From Legionella cincinnatiensis (lineage in GTDB: Bacteria; Pseudomonadota; Gammaproteobacteria; Legionellales; Legionellaceae): a stretch of 64,000 nt of DNA. The stretch is from NCBI RefSeq assembly GCF_900452415.1, contig NZ_UGNX01000001.1, positions 434,001-498,000 of the forward strand, given 5' to 3'. Of the stretch, positions 10,804 through 19,391 are shown in pieces. The translations under genes and the position numbers were made by a program. Position 1 is the first letter of the stretch, and the number at the start of each line of letters is the position of its first letter. The notes under the pieces are model-generated. The model did not search any database and had not been told where the DNA came from. It saw nothing but the letters and a program-made list of their open reading frames with translations.

Positions 10804-11451
10804 ATGACAAATTTTCGAAGCATCGCGGATATCAGACGTGAATATGGTGAGTTGAATTTAAGCGAAGAATTGCTTCCTGATGATCCCATAGTGCAATTTA
10901 TGCAATGGTTTGAAGATGTCCTAAAGAATGAGAAAAATGATCCTACAGCCATGGTTTTATCTACGGTAGATGATCAAGGTCGTCCTGATTCTAGAGTTGT
11001 ATTGTTAAAAGGTTTGCATGAAGGCAATTTTGTTTTTTATACAAACTATCAAAGCGCAAAAGCAGTACAAATCAAAGTAAATCCTTATGTTGCACTTAAT
11101 TTTTATTGGCCGCAAATGGCAAGACAGGTTAGAGTGCGCGGTCAAGTCCAACACGTTGAAGAAAAGCAATCTGATCTTTATTTTTTATCCAGACCAATTA
11201 AAAGCCAATTTAGTGCGATTGTCTCACCTCAAAGCCATGAGATTAAAGACAGACAATCATTAGAAAATGCTTTAAATGAATTAATAGAAAAGCATGGGCA
11301 ACAACCCATCGTACGCCCAACTTATTGGGGTGGATTTATGATTATTCCTGACCAAATAGAGTTTTGGCAGGGAAGAGACAATCGGTTACATGATCGAATT
11401 CAGTATTTTCGGCAAAATGAGCAATGGAAATACCGTCGTTTAGCACCATGA
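10804..11451 (+). CDS. pdxH: Pyridoxine/pyridoxamine 5'-phosphate oxidase
   Basis: A 215-residue FMN enzyme that makes pyridoxal 5'-phosphate. Visible family features are the N-terminal IRREYG with the usual helix, [11 protein letters not shown] (FMN/PLP contact region), [10 protein letters not shown], the middle QVRVRG strand and the C-terminal WGGF...EFWQGR...LHDR...W..RRLAP signature, which contributes substrate and FMN contacts. Length is typical. It stands alone downstream of the sucD terminator. Confidence 0.95.
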   Translation: MTNFRSIADIRREYGELNLSEELLPDDPIVQFMQWFEDVLKNEKNDPTAMVLSTVDDQGRPDSRVVLLKGLHEGNFVFYTNYQSAKAVQIKVNPYVALNFYWPQMARQVRVRGQVQHVEEKQSDLYFLSRPIKSQFSAIVSPQSHEIKDRQSLENALNELIEKHGQQPIVRPTYWGGFMIIPDQIEFWQGRDNRLHDRIQYFRQNEQWKYRRLAP

Positions 11452-11756
11452 TGGCAAAATTTGCCGGCAAAAAGTAAAGTTACACCACATACTTATTTTT
11501 AATCTCCCTTTTTGTTCTTCTTCTAATTTTTTTGTTTTTTTAAGATACAGAAAAAGTTGGCCCAGAAATTGCTTCTATAATTATAGAAATATAAAAATGA
11601 ATTATTATTTCTTAGCAAAATAAAAAATTGTCAAAAATTAGTAAATGTTTTGAATTGGTAAATAAGCGTTAATTTAAAGTCGTAAAATTGTTTTAAATGT
11701 AGAAATTATTGACAGTATTAAGAAACATACTGAATACATAAATAGAGGGTACAATC
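11452..11756 (+). other. AT-rich spacer upstream of letE
   Basis: These 305 bases hold no gene that I can support. The sequence is very AT-rich. A perfect -35 hexamer TTGACA lies at 11709-11714, but the -10 region 16-17 bases downstream (around 11731-11737) is a poor match, which suggests an activator-dependent or alternative-sigma promoter. A GAGGGT ribosome binding site precedes the letE ATG. Confidence 0.4.
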
Positions 11757-12131
11757 ATGAACGACATAACAGCCTTACTACCACATATTAAATTACGTTT
11801 TAACATTGAGCATCCAAGTTATGAAGACAGTTACGCATTTGGTTACGAATGCGCTCTTGCGGATGTTGCCGAAGAAGATAATCCTTTCCATATCGGTAGC
11901 CAACAAGCGGACCATTGGTTAGAAGGATGGTGGGATGCAATGGAAGGGGAACAACCACTTTTTGAGTTAAACTCTGAAGCACCTGAAGTGCTTTCAGTAG
12001 CAAGTGAAGTTGCTGCAAATGATCAAGTGTATTGTCATAAACACAGTTTTTTGTCACTGGTTATTGAAATTAGTGGTGCTATAGCTGCTTCTGCGTTAGT
12101 TGGATACCAATTATTTGAATTGGTAGCCTAA
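11757..12131 (+). CDS. letE: LetE-like transmission trait enhancer with RMF-like segment
   Basis: A 124-residue protein that I recognise as LetE, named in L. pneumophila from a screen for mutants failing to express transmission traits in stationary phase. Residues about 27-63 follow the pattern of ribosome modulation factor: G29-Y30 with following Ala residues, N42-P43-F44, and W54-L-x-G-W58-x-x-A-M. About residues 97-121 form one hydrophobic segment, so the RMF-like part may be membrane-tethered. An acidic linker (residues 60-85) joins them. Location just after pdxH fits my memory of the L. pneumophila order. The RMF comparison is my own reading and the biochemical role is not shown by the sequence. 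Confidence 0.75.
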   Translation: MNDITALLPHIKLRFNIEHPSYEDSYAFGYECALADVAEEDNPFHIGSQQADHWLEGWWDAMEGEQPLFELNSEAPEVLSVASEVAANDQVYCHKHSFLSLVIEISGAIAASALVGYQLFELVA

Positions 12132-12286
12132 TTTTAGAAGAATCGATACTATAGTCTAAAAAACATAATTCGCCTATTTATGTAGTGTTGCCCATTAGTC
12201 CAATTTCTCTTCTCCCCACAGGGAGAAGGAAATACCATCCTAAAAAAGGAGGAGTAGGGCTGTTTTTTAGGATGATAGATAGTGAG

Positions 12287-12676
12287 TTATTTTTTGAATA
12301 GTTTTAATACAATTGACCGCATACGAGTAATTTCAGAAGGGTTAAATTCTTTATATATTTCACTGCCTATATTGAGGCATACAGTGACATTGTCGCCAAG
12401 CCCTTTAAGTAAATCTACCCCAGATAATTTGAGTAGCTTAATTTCTTTAGCTATTTCAGAAGCCCACGAATTAAGATAACTTATCTCGGTAAATACAGGC
12501 AAAAAAATATGGTCATTTTCTTGCAAGAATAGCACTATAGGCTCTTCGTTTTCAGTGTTTTGTTCAATGGGAATGATAAAGTTAGCTTTAATAAACTCCA
12601 GATAAGCCTTATTCGCCTCTTTCGTATTTCCTGCTGAAAGAAGAGCTTCTTTTATTGCTAGATTAAGAGCATTCAT
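12287..12676 (-). CDS. SseB-family protein
   Basis: A 129-residue protein in which residues about 1-125 follow the SseB N-terminal domain: an N-terminal helix (LNLAIKEALLSAG), a strand pattern ending in a hydrophobic FLQEND, the LPVFTE motif, a WA dipeptide, then a G-x-DLL-x-G-L segment and LNIGS. I start it at 12676 (ATG preceded by AAGG) because the longer frame adds about 60 atypical residues. SseB-type proteins are poorly understood; E. coli SseB was linked to serine sensitivity. It stands alone, convergent with letE and divergent from the MFS gene. Confidence 0.65.
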   Translation of the reverse strand: MNALNLAIKEALLSAGNTKEANKAYLEFIKANFIIPIEQNTENEEPIVLFLQENDHIFLPVFTEISYLNSWASEIAKEIKLLKLSGVDLLKGLGDNVTVCLNIGSEIYKEFNPSEITRMRSIVLKLFKK

Positions 12677-13026
12677 TTTAAGCCTTAAAAAAATTAAATT
12701 AGCACGATTATTATAACCATATTCTTTATGTAGAGTAACACTTAGTATATAACTAGGGAGCAGGAAGAGGTTCATACAAAAGAAATCAAGCCATGTGTTG
12801 AAATAAATGACAACAACAGTATAATGTGATCCTTGCTTTGCAGATTTTTTGCTCATTTTTGTATAAATATTAGGGCTTATTGATATTTATACTACAGTCG
12901 ATGTTCTAGCATTAGTAGAAAATATAAATAGCCCTGATACGGGGCTTTGCTTTTTGATATACCAATGCGGTTAGTACCCTTCGATGAAACAAAGCGAATT
13001 AGAATTTTTATTAAAATAGAGAATTT

Positions 13027-14322
13027 ATGAACAAAATGCATGAATCTAGAGTAGAAATTTATAACCGTAAGAGTTATCTAGCATTTGCTTGGTTAGTTTG
13101 GGGATTGGCTGCTGCTTTTTATTTCTCAGATTATATGGCTCGTGTGGCCCCTGGAGTAATGCACCGTTACTTGCAAATTGATTTTGGAATTAATGAAGCA
13201 GGTTTTGGTATATTAACTGCTTCATTTTATGTGCCCTATATTTTGATGCAAATCCCTGTAGGGCTTACTGTAGATCGTTTAAGTATCCGTTGGTTACTTA
13301 CTGTAATGTCGTTAGTCACTGCTTTTGGTTGTTGTGTTTTTGGCTTAGCAGGAAGTCTATTTATGGGCTCAATTGGTAGAATGCTCATAGGCTTTAGTGC
13401 TGCGTTTGCTTTTGTATGTTCGCTACGATTGGCTACATCTTGGTTTCCACCCACAATGCTAGGTTTACTAGCCGGTTTAACCCAAGCATTAGGAATGTTA
13501 GGTGCTGCAGCAGGAGAGGCCCCTGTTTCCTTTTTGGTAAGTAATGTAGGATGGCGTCATAGCATGCTGATTATTGCTTTCCTATTTATTGCTCTTGCTG
13601 CCTTGCTCTATCAATTTGTACAAGATAAACCAGGGGAGCATAGAAGTGAGGTGCGTTCTATAAATCAATTAAGTATCTTGCAGAGTTTAAAAATCGTATT
13701 ATCTTGCCGACAAACTTGGTATAACGCACTCTATGCTGGATTTTTATTTGGTCCAACAGCGGTTATTGGTGAAGCAATTGGCCCTGCTTATTTGCAATTT
13801 GGCAGAGGACTGGGTGTGCATGCAGCTGCTTTTGCTACAGGATTAATTTTTATAGGCTGGGGAATTAGTGGTCCTTTATCAGGCTGGATCTCAGATAAAA
13901 TGGGACGTCGCAAGCCACTCATGATTCTTTCAGCGATATTCGGTATCATTTTTACAAGTTTGTATGTATATAGTCCAACTTTAAGTCAAAATTCAGCTTA
14001 TTTGCTGTTCTTTGCTTTTGGTCTTACTAACACAGGTGTTGCGATTGCTTATGCGGTTTCTACTGAGATACATGATAGAAATGTGATTGGAACTTCAATT
14101 GCCTTTACCAATATGATTTCAATATTTGTTGGTGCTTTATTACAACCTTTAGTCGGGCGTTTAGTGGATATGGTGTCGGGGGCTCGTGCTTATAATGTTG
14201 AAACCCTGTTATTGTCAGATTTTCAGGCGGGTTTAAAAATATTGCCACTTTGTTCTTTGATTGCATTAATATTGGCTTTTATGGTTAAAGAGACTTATTG
14301 CAAATCAGTAAAACATCCTTAA
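13027..14322 (+). CDS. Major facilitator superfamily transporter
   Basis: A 431-residue inner-membrane transporter with about 12 hydrophobic segments. The first loop has the MFS pattern D-R-L-S-I-R (loop 2-3, G-L-TVDRLSIRW), and the equivalent in the second half is WISDKMGRRKP. This general type (short N-terminus, YF-SDYMARVAPGVM start) is abundant in Legionella; substrate cannot be read from sequence. It has no operon partner: the next gene starts 128 bases later with its own RBS. Confidence 0.8.
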   Translation: MNKMHESRVEIYNRKSYLAFAWLVWGLAAAFYFSDYMARVAPGVMHRYLQIDFGINEAGFGILTASFYVPYILMQIPVGLTVDRLSIRWLLTVMSLVTAFGCCVFGLAGSLFMGSIGRMLIGFSAAFAFVCSLRLATSWFPPTMLGLLAGLTQALGMLGAAAGEAPVSFLVSNVGWRHSMLIIAFLFIALAALLYQFVQDKPGEHRSEVRSINQLSILQSLKIVLSCRQTWYNALYAGFLFGPTAVIGEAIGPAYLQFGRGLGVHAAAFATGLIFIGWGISGPLSGWISDKMGRRKPLMILSAIFGIIFTSLYVYSPTLSQNSAYLLFFAFGLTNTGVAIAYAVSTEIHDRNVIGTSIAFTNMISIFVGALLQPLVGRLVDMVSGARAYNVETLLLSDFQAGLKILPLCSLIALILAFMVKETYCKSVKHP

Positions 14323-14450
14323 TCTTGTTTATTCATTGCCGCAAAATTACTAGGGGTGTTTTTTTATAAGCGTATCGCACTCCTATGTTATTTGCTGTTA
14401 TACTTCGTACTGCAGTTTTGTTGTAGCGAATTAATAACATGGAGAACAGA

Positions 14451-15923
14451 ATGAAAAAATTTGCAGGATTAGTGATTATCCTGGCCGTTCTAATTCTAGG
14501 CGGATATTATGGTATGGGTGTTCTTACTGAAAAGTCAATTAGAAAGACTATTGAGGTAATTGATCAATCAAATGGTTTATATGCTGATATTGAACAATAC
14601 CACAGAGGATGGTTTGATTCTGAAGCTAAAATTAAATGGCGTTTACATGTTCCTGAGCGCGTTGTAAAAGATGCTAATGGTCAATCTCAAACTCTTCCTG
14701 CTCAAGATTACAGGACAGAGATGCCATTAACCATTCACCATGGTCCGATTATTGTTGCTAACAATCATATACGTTTTGGATTAGGATATGCAGAAGCAGT
14801 TTTCCCATTCCCACCACAATATAACGATCAGTTTAATGCACAATTCACACAAGACTCGATAAAGCCACAATTGGATTTAAGCATATTTGTTAATTACCTT
14901 AATGAAAGCACCGTCGACTTTAAAGTTCCTACGTTCAAATTAGTTGCAAAAGATGGCTCTGGTAACTTTGAATGGTTAGGGATGAATTCTAGTACTACTA
15001 TGACTTCGGGAGTGACCAAAGTTAAAGGTAACGTTATTTTGGATGGATTGAATGCAATTAAAGAAGATACCAAAATTACTTTAAGCAAGGTCACTAGTGA
15101 TTATGATTTGCATGAAACACCTGCCGGCTTGTATTTGGGTGATGCAAACTTTAGTTTACCAATTTTTGATGTTTTTGTTAAAGATCAAAAAATGTTTGAA
15201 ATTAATGGCCTTGTCGTTAAATCAGATAGCGATATTGAGCAACATCTTTTTAATACACATTTTAATGTGAGTTTAAAATCCATGTTAGCCAATGGCCAAA
15301 ATTATGGTCCAGGAGATTTAGAAGTCGCCTTAAGAAATCTTGATGCTGATGTATTAGCTAAAATCAATGAACAAACACGGGCTATGCAAAATGGTGATGA
15401 GGTGCAACGCCAACAAGCAATGCTTGCTTTATTGCCTGAATTGCCGAAGTTATTTAGTAAGGGTGCAGAGTTTGAAATATCTCAACTCAGCTTCAAAATC
15501 CCTCAAGGGCAGATTGAAGGAAACCTTTATGTTACTTTGCCTAAAGGAGAGAATTCTAATCCTTTTGAATTAATGCAAAAAATTCAGGGTAAAGCTAAGT
15601 TACAAGTACCTGCTGAAGCAGTAAAAGAGATTATGAAGCAGTCAATAATACAGCAGTTAGCTAAGGAGCCTGATTTACAACAAACTTTAGTGCAACAATT
15701 ACAGGCAAATCAAAATGCTAATCAACCTACAGACAAAACCAATCAGCCAGCACTAACTCCTGAACAATTAGCGGATATGCAGACTGAAAAACAATTAAAG
15801 GCATTACAGCAATCTGGTTTAATTAGTGTTCAAGGTACAGATTACATTATCGACGTCTCTTTAGAGCAGGGTAAATTTATAATTAATGGTAAACCTTATG
15901 ATCCTTCAATGATGAAATTCTAA
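14451..15923 (+). CDS. DUF945 (YdgA-like) protein
   Basis: About 490 residues. The start is placed at the ATG at 14451, which has GGAG seven bases upstream; an ATG 12 bases earlier lacks one. The N-terminus is an uncleaved-anchor or signal sequence (KKFAGLVIILAVLILGGYYGMG). The rest reads as repeated beta-strand domains with YdgA/DUF945 features, including an EQYHRGWFDSEAK segment near residue 50 and a C-terminal Gln/Asn-rich stretch (about 400-445) before a final beta region. The family's role is unknown; a periplasmic, membrane-anchored protein is likely. Confidence 0.75.
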   Translation: MKKFAGLVIILAVLILGGYYGMGVLTEKSIRKTIEVIDQSNGLYADIEQYHRGWFDSEAKIKWRLHVPERVVKDANGQSQTLPAQDYRTEMPLTIHHGPIIVANNHIRFGLGYAEAVFPFPPQYNDQFNAQFTQDSIKPQLDLSIFVNYLNESTVDFKVPTFKLVAKDGSGNFEWLGMNSSTTMTSGVTKVKGNVILDGLNAIKEDTKITLSKVTSDYDLHETPAGLYLGDANFSLPIFDVFVKDQKMFEINGLVVKSDSDIEQHLFNTHFNVSLKSMLANGQNYGPGDLEVALRNLDADVLAKINEQTRAMQNGDEVQRQQAMLALLPELPKLFSKGAEFEISQLSFKIPQGQIEGNLYVTLPKGENSNPFELMQKIQGKAKLQVPAEAVKEIMKQSIIQQLAKEPDLQQTLVQQLQANQNANQPTDKTNQPALTPEQLADMQTEKQLKALQQSGLISVQGTDYIIDVSLEQGKFIINGKPYDPSMMKF

Positions 15924-16044
15924 AGGGAAATTAAAGTGCTTTATAAGGTGTAGTTTGCAAAAGCAGTCTACACCTAATTCGAACTTTTTGAATCTGTAAT
16001 GAATATTGATTATTGATTTTTAATGTGGATTTTTGAGTTGGGCC

Positions 16045-16073
16045 TTGTTTCAAGTGGCTTGATTCGGTAATAT
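16045..16073 (+). promoter_or_regulatory. Predicted promoter of fis
   Basis: TTGTTT (16045-16050) and TAATAT (16068-16073) are separated by 17 bases and lie 30 bases before the fis start, whose RBS is AGAGGAG. Confidence 0.5.
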
Positions 16074-16102
16074 ACTTTTTTTAAAAAGAGGAGCTAATAA
16101 TA

Positions 16103-16384
16103 ATGACAACAATCAGTAATGAAGTAGTGGATAACACCGCTTCTCTGGCTGAAAGCGTAACTCTTTCAGTGCAAAAATACTTTTCAGAACTTAAAGGAAC
16201 TGATCCTGTTGACTTATACCAGTTTGTACTCGAAGAAATTGAGACCCCATTATTTCGTGCTGTTATGGAGCATTGCAAGTATAATCAATCCAGAGCTGCA
16301 ATAATGCTAGGTATTAGTCGAGGAACATTGAGAACTAAATTGCGCCGTTATTTTGATGATAAATATGTAGGCACTCGCGATTAG
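16103..16384 (+). CDS. fis: Fis-family nucleoid protein/DNA-binding regulator
   Basis: A 93-residue Fis-type protein. Residues about 50-93 are the Fis helix-turn-helix: PLF..VM..C.YNQSRAA..LGISRGTLR.KL, nearly the family consensus. The N-terminal half corresponds to the dimerisation and Fis-loop region and is less conserved. Legionella has several Fis paralogues that control virulence and transmission genes; which one this is cannot be settled here. A -35/-10 pair lies upstream and a textbook terminator follows immediately, so it is monocistronic. In enteric bacteria fis follows dusB; here it does not. Confidence 0.9.
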   Translation: MTTISNEVVDNTASLAESVTLSVQKYFSELKGTDPVDLYQFVLEEIETPLFRAVMEHCKYNQSRAAIMLGISRGTLRTKLRRYFDDKYVGTRD

Positions 16385-16407
16385 TAGTTTAAGTTCTAGA
16401 GTTTCAT

Positions 16408-16433
16408 AAGGAGCTAATAAGCTCCTTTTTTAT
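16408..16433 (+). terminator. Rho-independent terminator of fis
   Basis: AAGGAGCT (16408-16415), loop AATA, AGCTCCTT (16420-16427), followed by a run of T. It begins 24 bases after the fis stop codon. Confidence 0.85.
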
Positions 16434-16824
16434 TTAATTAAAGAAAGGTACATGGTCATTGATTGATCGCTACCCTCCGCGACAGCGGCGTTGTTGTAGA
16501 GGGTGACTTAATATTCCTTCTGGAAATTATTTAATACCCCTCGTGGAAATTAGAATTTATTTAACTCGACTTTAGGAAAAACTCCAAGTGAATCCCCGCA
16601 GGGTCCAGATGGATCTTCGAAACGGATGGAAGCAACCATGGAAAATAACTCGTATTCAAAAAATGAATCCTGATTAGAAGGATTGATACCAGGATATAAT
16701 TCAGTAAAGGGCCCCCGCGATCTGTGCCGCGGGGATTCGGTATAAACTCGATGATTTATACCAGGACATATGTTGATCCTTGCAACAACGCTGTGAAAAC
16801 AGAGGGTTTACTAAAGGTTATGCT
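16434..16824. other. Non-coding spacer between fis and prs with GC-rich hairpin
   Basis: No supported gene in about 390 bases. The notable structure is a GC-rich hairpin, CCCCGCG pairing with CGCGGGG through an 8-base loop near 16713-16735, strikingly richer in GC than its surroundings. A near repeat, ATACCAGGATATA and ATACCAGGACATA, flanks it. Another pairing, ACCCTC with GAGGGT, lies near 16470-16505. The GC hairpin could end prs transcription coming from the right, but it has no clear T-run on the minus strand. Confidence 0.35.
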
Positions 16825-17772
16825 TTATTCAGCAAACATCGAGCTGACTGATTCTTCGATGTTAACTCGTTTAATAGCTTGTGCAAGCATTTCGGATAAG
16901 CTAACAACCCGAATTTTTTTACATTCACGTGCCTCAGTGGATAGAGGGATAGTATCCGTTACTACTATTTCATCAAGGCCAGAGTTTCTAATATTATTTA
17001 TCGCTTGTCCCGATAAAACAGGATGAGTAATGTATGCTCTTACACTGTGGGCACCATTTTTTTTGAGCTCATGAGCAGCAGAGCAAAGAGTGCCAGCAGT
17101 ATCTACAATATCATCAACAATAATACAGCTTTTATTAGTAGGATCACCAATTATATGCATTACTTCAGATTTATTAGGGCCGCTACGTCGCTTATCAATA
17201 ATGCATAATTCCGCATGATCCAATCGCTTAGCTACAGCTCTAGCTCTAACAACTCCACCGACATCGGGAGAAATTATCATTATGTTTTTTAAATTTTGTC
17301 TTGTGATATCGTCAAGAAGTATTGGCGTGGCGTAGACGTTATCAACAGGCATATAGAAAAAGCCCTGGATCTGATCCGCATGTAAATCAACTGTAAGAAC
17401 ACGGCAAATGCCCACGGATGCCATCATGTCAGCAACAACTTTTGCCGTAATGGGGACACGTGCGGATCGGACACGTCTATCTTGGCGAGCATATCCAAAG
17501 TAAGGAACTACCGCCGTAATACGCGCAGCAGATGATCTTCTTAATGCATCTGCCATAGTTAATAGTTCCATTAAATTATTATTTGATGGGGCGCAAGTGG
17601 ATTGAATGATAAAAACATCTTTACCGCGGACATTTTCTAAAATTTCAATCATGGTTTCTCCATCACTAAAAGTACCGACTGTGGCTTTCCCAATAGGTAT
17701 TTTTAAATGAGAAGAAATTTGTTGTGCTAACTCCGGATTTGCATTTCCGGAAAAAATCATCATTGTGGACAT
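16825..17772 (-). CDS. prs: Ribose-phosphate pyrophosphokinase
   Basis: A 315-residue PRPP synthase, which transfers pyrophosphate from ATP to ribose 5-phosphate. Class I signatures are visible: the N-terminal [19 protein letters not shown] (ATP loop), [12 protein letters not shown] (cation site), the flexible-loop region KRR, and the PRPP-binding [14 protein letters not shown]. The C-terminus is complete. It follows tRNA-Gln on the same strand. In many gammaproteobacteria ispE and lolB lie directly upstream; here only tRNA-Gln and lolB do. Confidence 0.95.
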   Translation of the reverse strand: MSTMMIFSGNANPELAQQISSHLKIPIGKATVGTFSDGETMIEILENVRGKDVFIIQSTCAPSNNNLMELLTMADALRRSSAARITAVVPYFGYARQDRRVRSARVPITAKVVADMMASVGICRVLTVDLHADQIQGFFYMPVDNVYATPILLDDITRQNLKNIMIISPDVGGVVRARAVAKRLDHAELCIIDKRRSGPNKSEVMHIIGDPTNKSCIIVDDIVDTAGTLCSAAHELKKNGAHSVRAYITHPVLSGQAINNIRNSGLDEIVVTDTIPLSTEARECKKIRVVSLSEMLAQAIKRVNIEESVSSMFAE

Positions 17773-17920
17773 GTGTATGAAGCCTTCGATCCAGGTTAAT
17801 CATTTAACTTAAACACATAGCAGAAGACAGCCAAAAAGATATTATTATTATTTGAGCATTACAAAAACGCATCCTTCCAGGTTATCTTCTGCTGTCTGTT
17901 TACTTGAATCAACAAGAAAG

Positions 17921-17995
17921 TGGCAGGGGTGCTAGGATTCGAACCTAGGTATGCAGGGATCAAAACCCTGTGCCTTACCGCTTGGCGACACCCCT
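17921..17995 (-). tRNA. tRNA-Gln (anticodon TTG)
   Basis: Read on the minus strand, a 75-base cloverleaf with 3' CCA encoded. The acceptor stem AGGGGTG pairs with CACCCCT, the anticodon loop TTTTGAT gives TTG, and the T arm CTAGG-TTCGAAT-CCTAG is perfect. It closely follows E. coli tRNA-Gln in the D arm and variable region. It lies between lolB and prs. Confidence 0.95.
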
Positions 17996-18059
17996 AAAAT
18001 TTGTAGATTCTTAAATACTCCGTGCATTAACTACGTTCATCCCTACAAATGTGTTGCGT

Positions 18060-18088
18060 ATTTTGCAGTGGTTTTTGAAACATGTCAA
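18060..18088 (-). promoter_or_regulatory. Predicted promoter of tRNA-Gln
   Basis: On the minus strand, consensus TTGACA (18088-18083), a 17-base spacer and CAAAAT (18065-18060) lie about 65 bases before the tRNA 5' end. The same transcript could continue into prs. Confidence 0.5.
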
Positions 18089-18160
18089 CTTTGAAAGCAA
18101 TAATTTTTTGTAATTTTTAAATAATCTAGGAATTGACATCAAAGAAAGAATAACATATAG

Positions 18161-18184
18161 GATGAGCCTTTGATAGGGCTCATC
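18161..18184 (-). terminator. Hairpin downstream of lolB
   Basis: GATGAGCC (18161-18168) pairs with GGCTCATC (18177-18184), leaving an 8-base loop, and starts 22 bases beyond the lolB stop codon. The T-run expected of an intrinsic terminator is missing, so this is a tentative terminator or a 3' stability element. Confidence 0.4.
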
Positions 18185-18206
18185 ACATAGATATTACTGG
18201 GAAAAT

Positions 18207-18806
18207 TTATACAGTCCAATTTTGAATGACCACTTTAACCATTACTCCATTTCCTTGGAGATGAATCATACTTGGAAGATCGGTGCCTTTAACGGAAGTG
18301 TATTTAGCAAAATTAATTGTATATCCACTTTGTTTTAATTGGGTTAGATGGTTATATTGATCTCGATGCTCTCCTGCAACAGAACCAGGGGCAGGTAATC
18401 CTCTTACCCAATAATAGAGGTTGTTTACAGGTAGTTTAATTCCAGTTTGTTGGGCAAGTAATTCGTCCGCATTATGAGAGGTGATTTTTTTAGGACCATC
18501 TTGGAAGGTAATTGTATTCCCTTTTTTGTCGATTAGTACCGTTCCGCCTCCTAAAGGACCCATTAAACGAATTTGATAAGTATTTGGGCCGTTTTGAACC
18601 CAATTCATAGTCGCGGACCATCCTTTGGATTTGCTTTTAGCGGCCATGGCGCCACGAATTTCCCACGATGAAATTGTTTCGGTTTTTTCTTTACGTTGCT
18701 CTACAGGCATGACCTTATTTTCAGGTAATTCAGCTGCTGGTCGAGGAGGAGCACAGGCGGTTAAGAGACAAATAGGAATGATTGCTAATTTTTTAAAATT
18801 ATTCAT
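18207..18806 (-). CDS. lolB: Outer membrane lipoprotein receptor LolB
   Basis: A 199-residue lipoprotein that receives lipoproteins from LolA and inserts them into the outer membrane. The N-terminus is a lipoprotein signal with lipobox LTAC (Cys near residue 18). The mature part has the LolB features W-x-x-x-GA...., a W near residue 75, GPLGGGTV, the L-hydrophobic protruding-loop region and YWVRGLPAPG. The start ATG has GAGGTGATC upstream. It is divergent from coaD. Confidence 0.88.
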   Translation of the reverse strand: MNNFKKLAIIPICLLTACAPPRPAAELPENKVMPVEQRKEKTETISSWEIRGAMAAKSKSKGWSATMNWVQNGPNTYQIRLMGPLGGGTVLIDKKGNTITFQDGPKKITSHNADELLAQQTGIKLPVNNLYYWVRGLPAPGSVAGEHRDQYNHLTQLKQSGYTINFAKYTSVKGTDLPSMIHLQGNGVMVKVVIQNWTV

Positions 18807-18887
18807 TGATCACCTCAAGTCCTTTTTTGTAGTTTTTCAATTAACAATACGCTAGACTGTTGATATATGCAATTAGTCTTAACCATA

Positions 18888-19391
18888 ATGAAATTAAAAG
18901 CAATTTATCCCGGTACATTTGATCCTGTTACGAATGGACATGTTGATATTATTAGCCGAGCAGCTAAAATTTTCCCTGAAATTGTTGTGGGTGTAGCAAG
19001 CAATAAGGCAAAACGTCCTTTTTTACCCCTGGAGACAAGAATCAATCTGTTGAAAGAGTCTCTTGCACACTTACCAGGAGTTTGTGTTCTAGGTTTTGAG
19101 AACTTATTAATTGATTTTGTATTAGAGCAAAATGCGGGGATTATTTTGCGGGGTTTACGAGCGGTATCTGATTTTGAATATGAATTCCAATTGGCTGGAA
19201 TGAATAGAAAGTTATCAAAAAAAATAGAAACTATCTTTTTGACCCCATCAGAAAACTTAATGTTTATTTCTTCTACTTTAGTGCGGGAAATCGCATTTTT
19301 AAATGGAGATATTTCTCAGTTTGTTCCTTCTTGTGTCGTTAGAGAATTAAAAAAGAGACAAAATGAAAATCAAGCTACGAAAAATTCATAA
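18888..19391 (+). CDS. coaD: Phosphopantetheine adenylyltransferase
   Basis: A 167-residue enzyme of coenzyme A synthesis that joins ATP and 4'-phosphopantetheine. The ATG at 18888 gives the conserved start [21 protein letters not shown], in which the T/HxGH-type nucleotidyltransferase motif is TNGH. The second motif [10 protein letters not shown] is also present. The last 29 bases overlap ggt in another frame, an unusual overlap for two unrelated functions. Confidence 0.95.
   Translation: MKLKAIYPGTFDPVTNGHVDIISRAAKIFPEIVVGVASNKAKRPFLPLETRINLLKESLAHLPGVCVLGFENLLIDFVLEQNAGIILRGLRAVSDFEYEFQLAGMNRKLSKKIETIFLTPSENLMFISSTLVREIAFLNGDISQFVPSCVVRELKKRQNENQATKNS

Noticed and set aside
17819..17893. 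Inverted repeat AGCAGAAGA/TCTTCTGCT in the prs leader
   Set aside because: Only nine bases with a long 57-base spacer; expected by chance in a window of this size.
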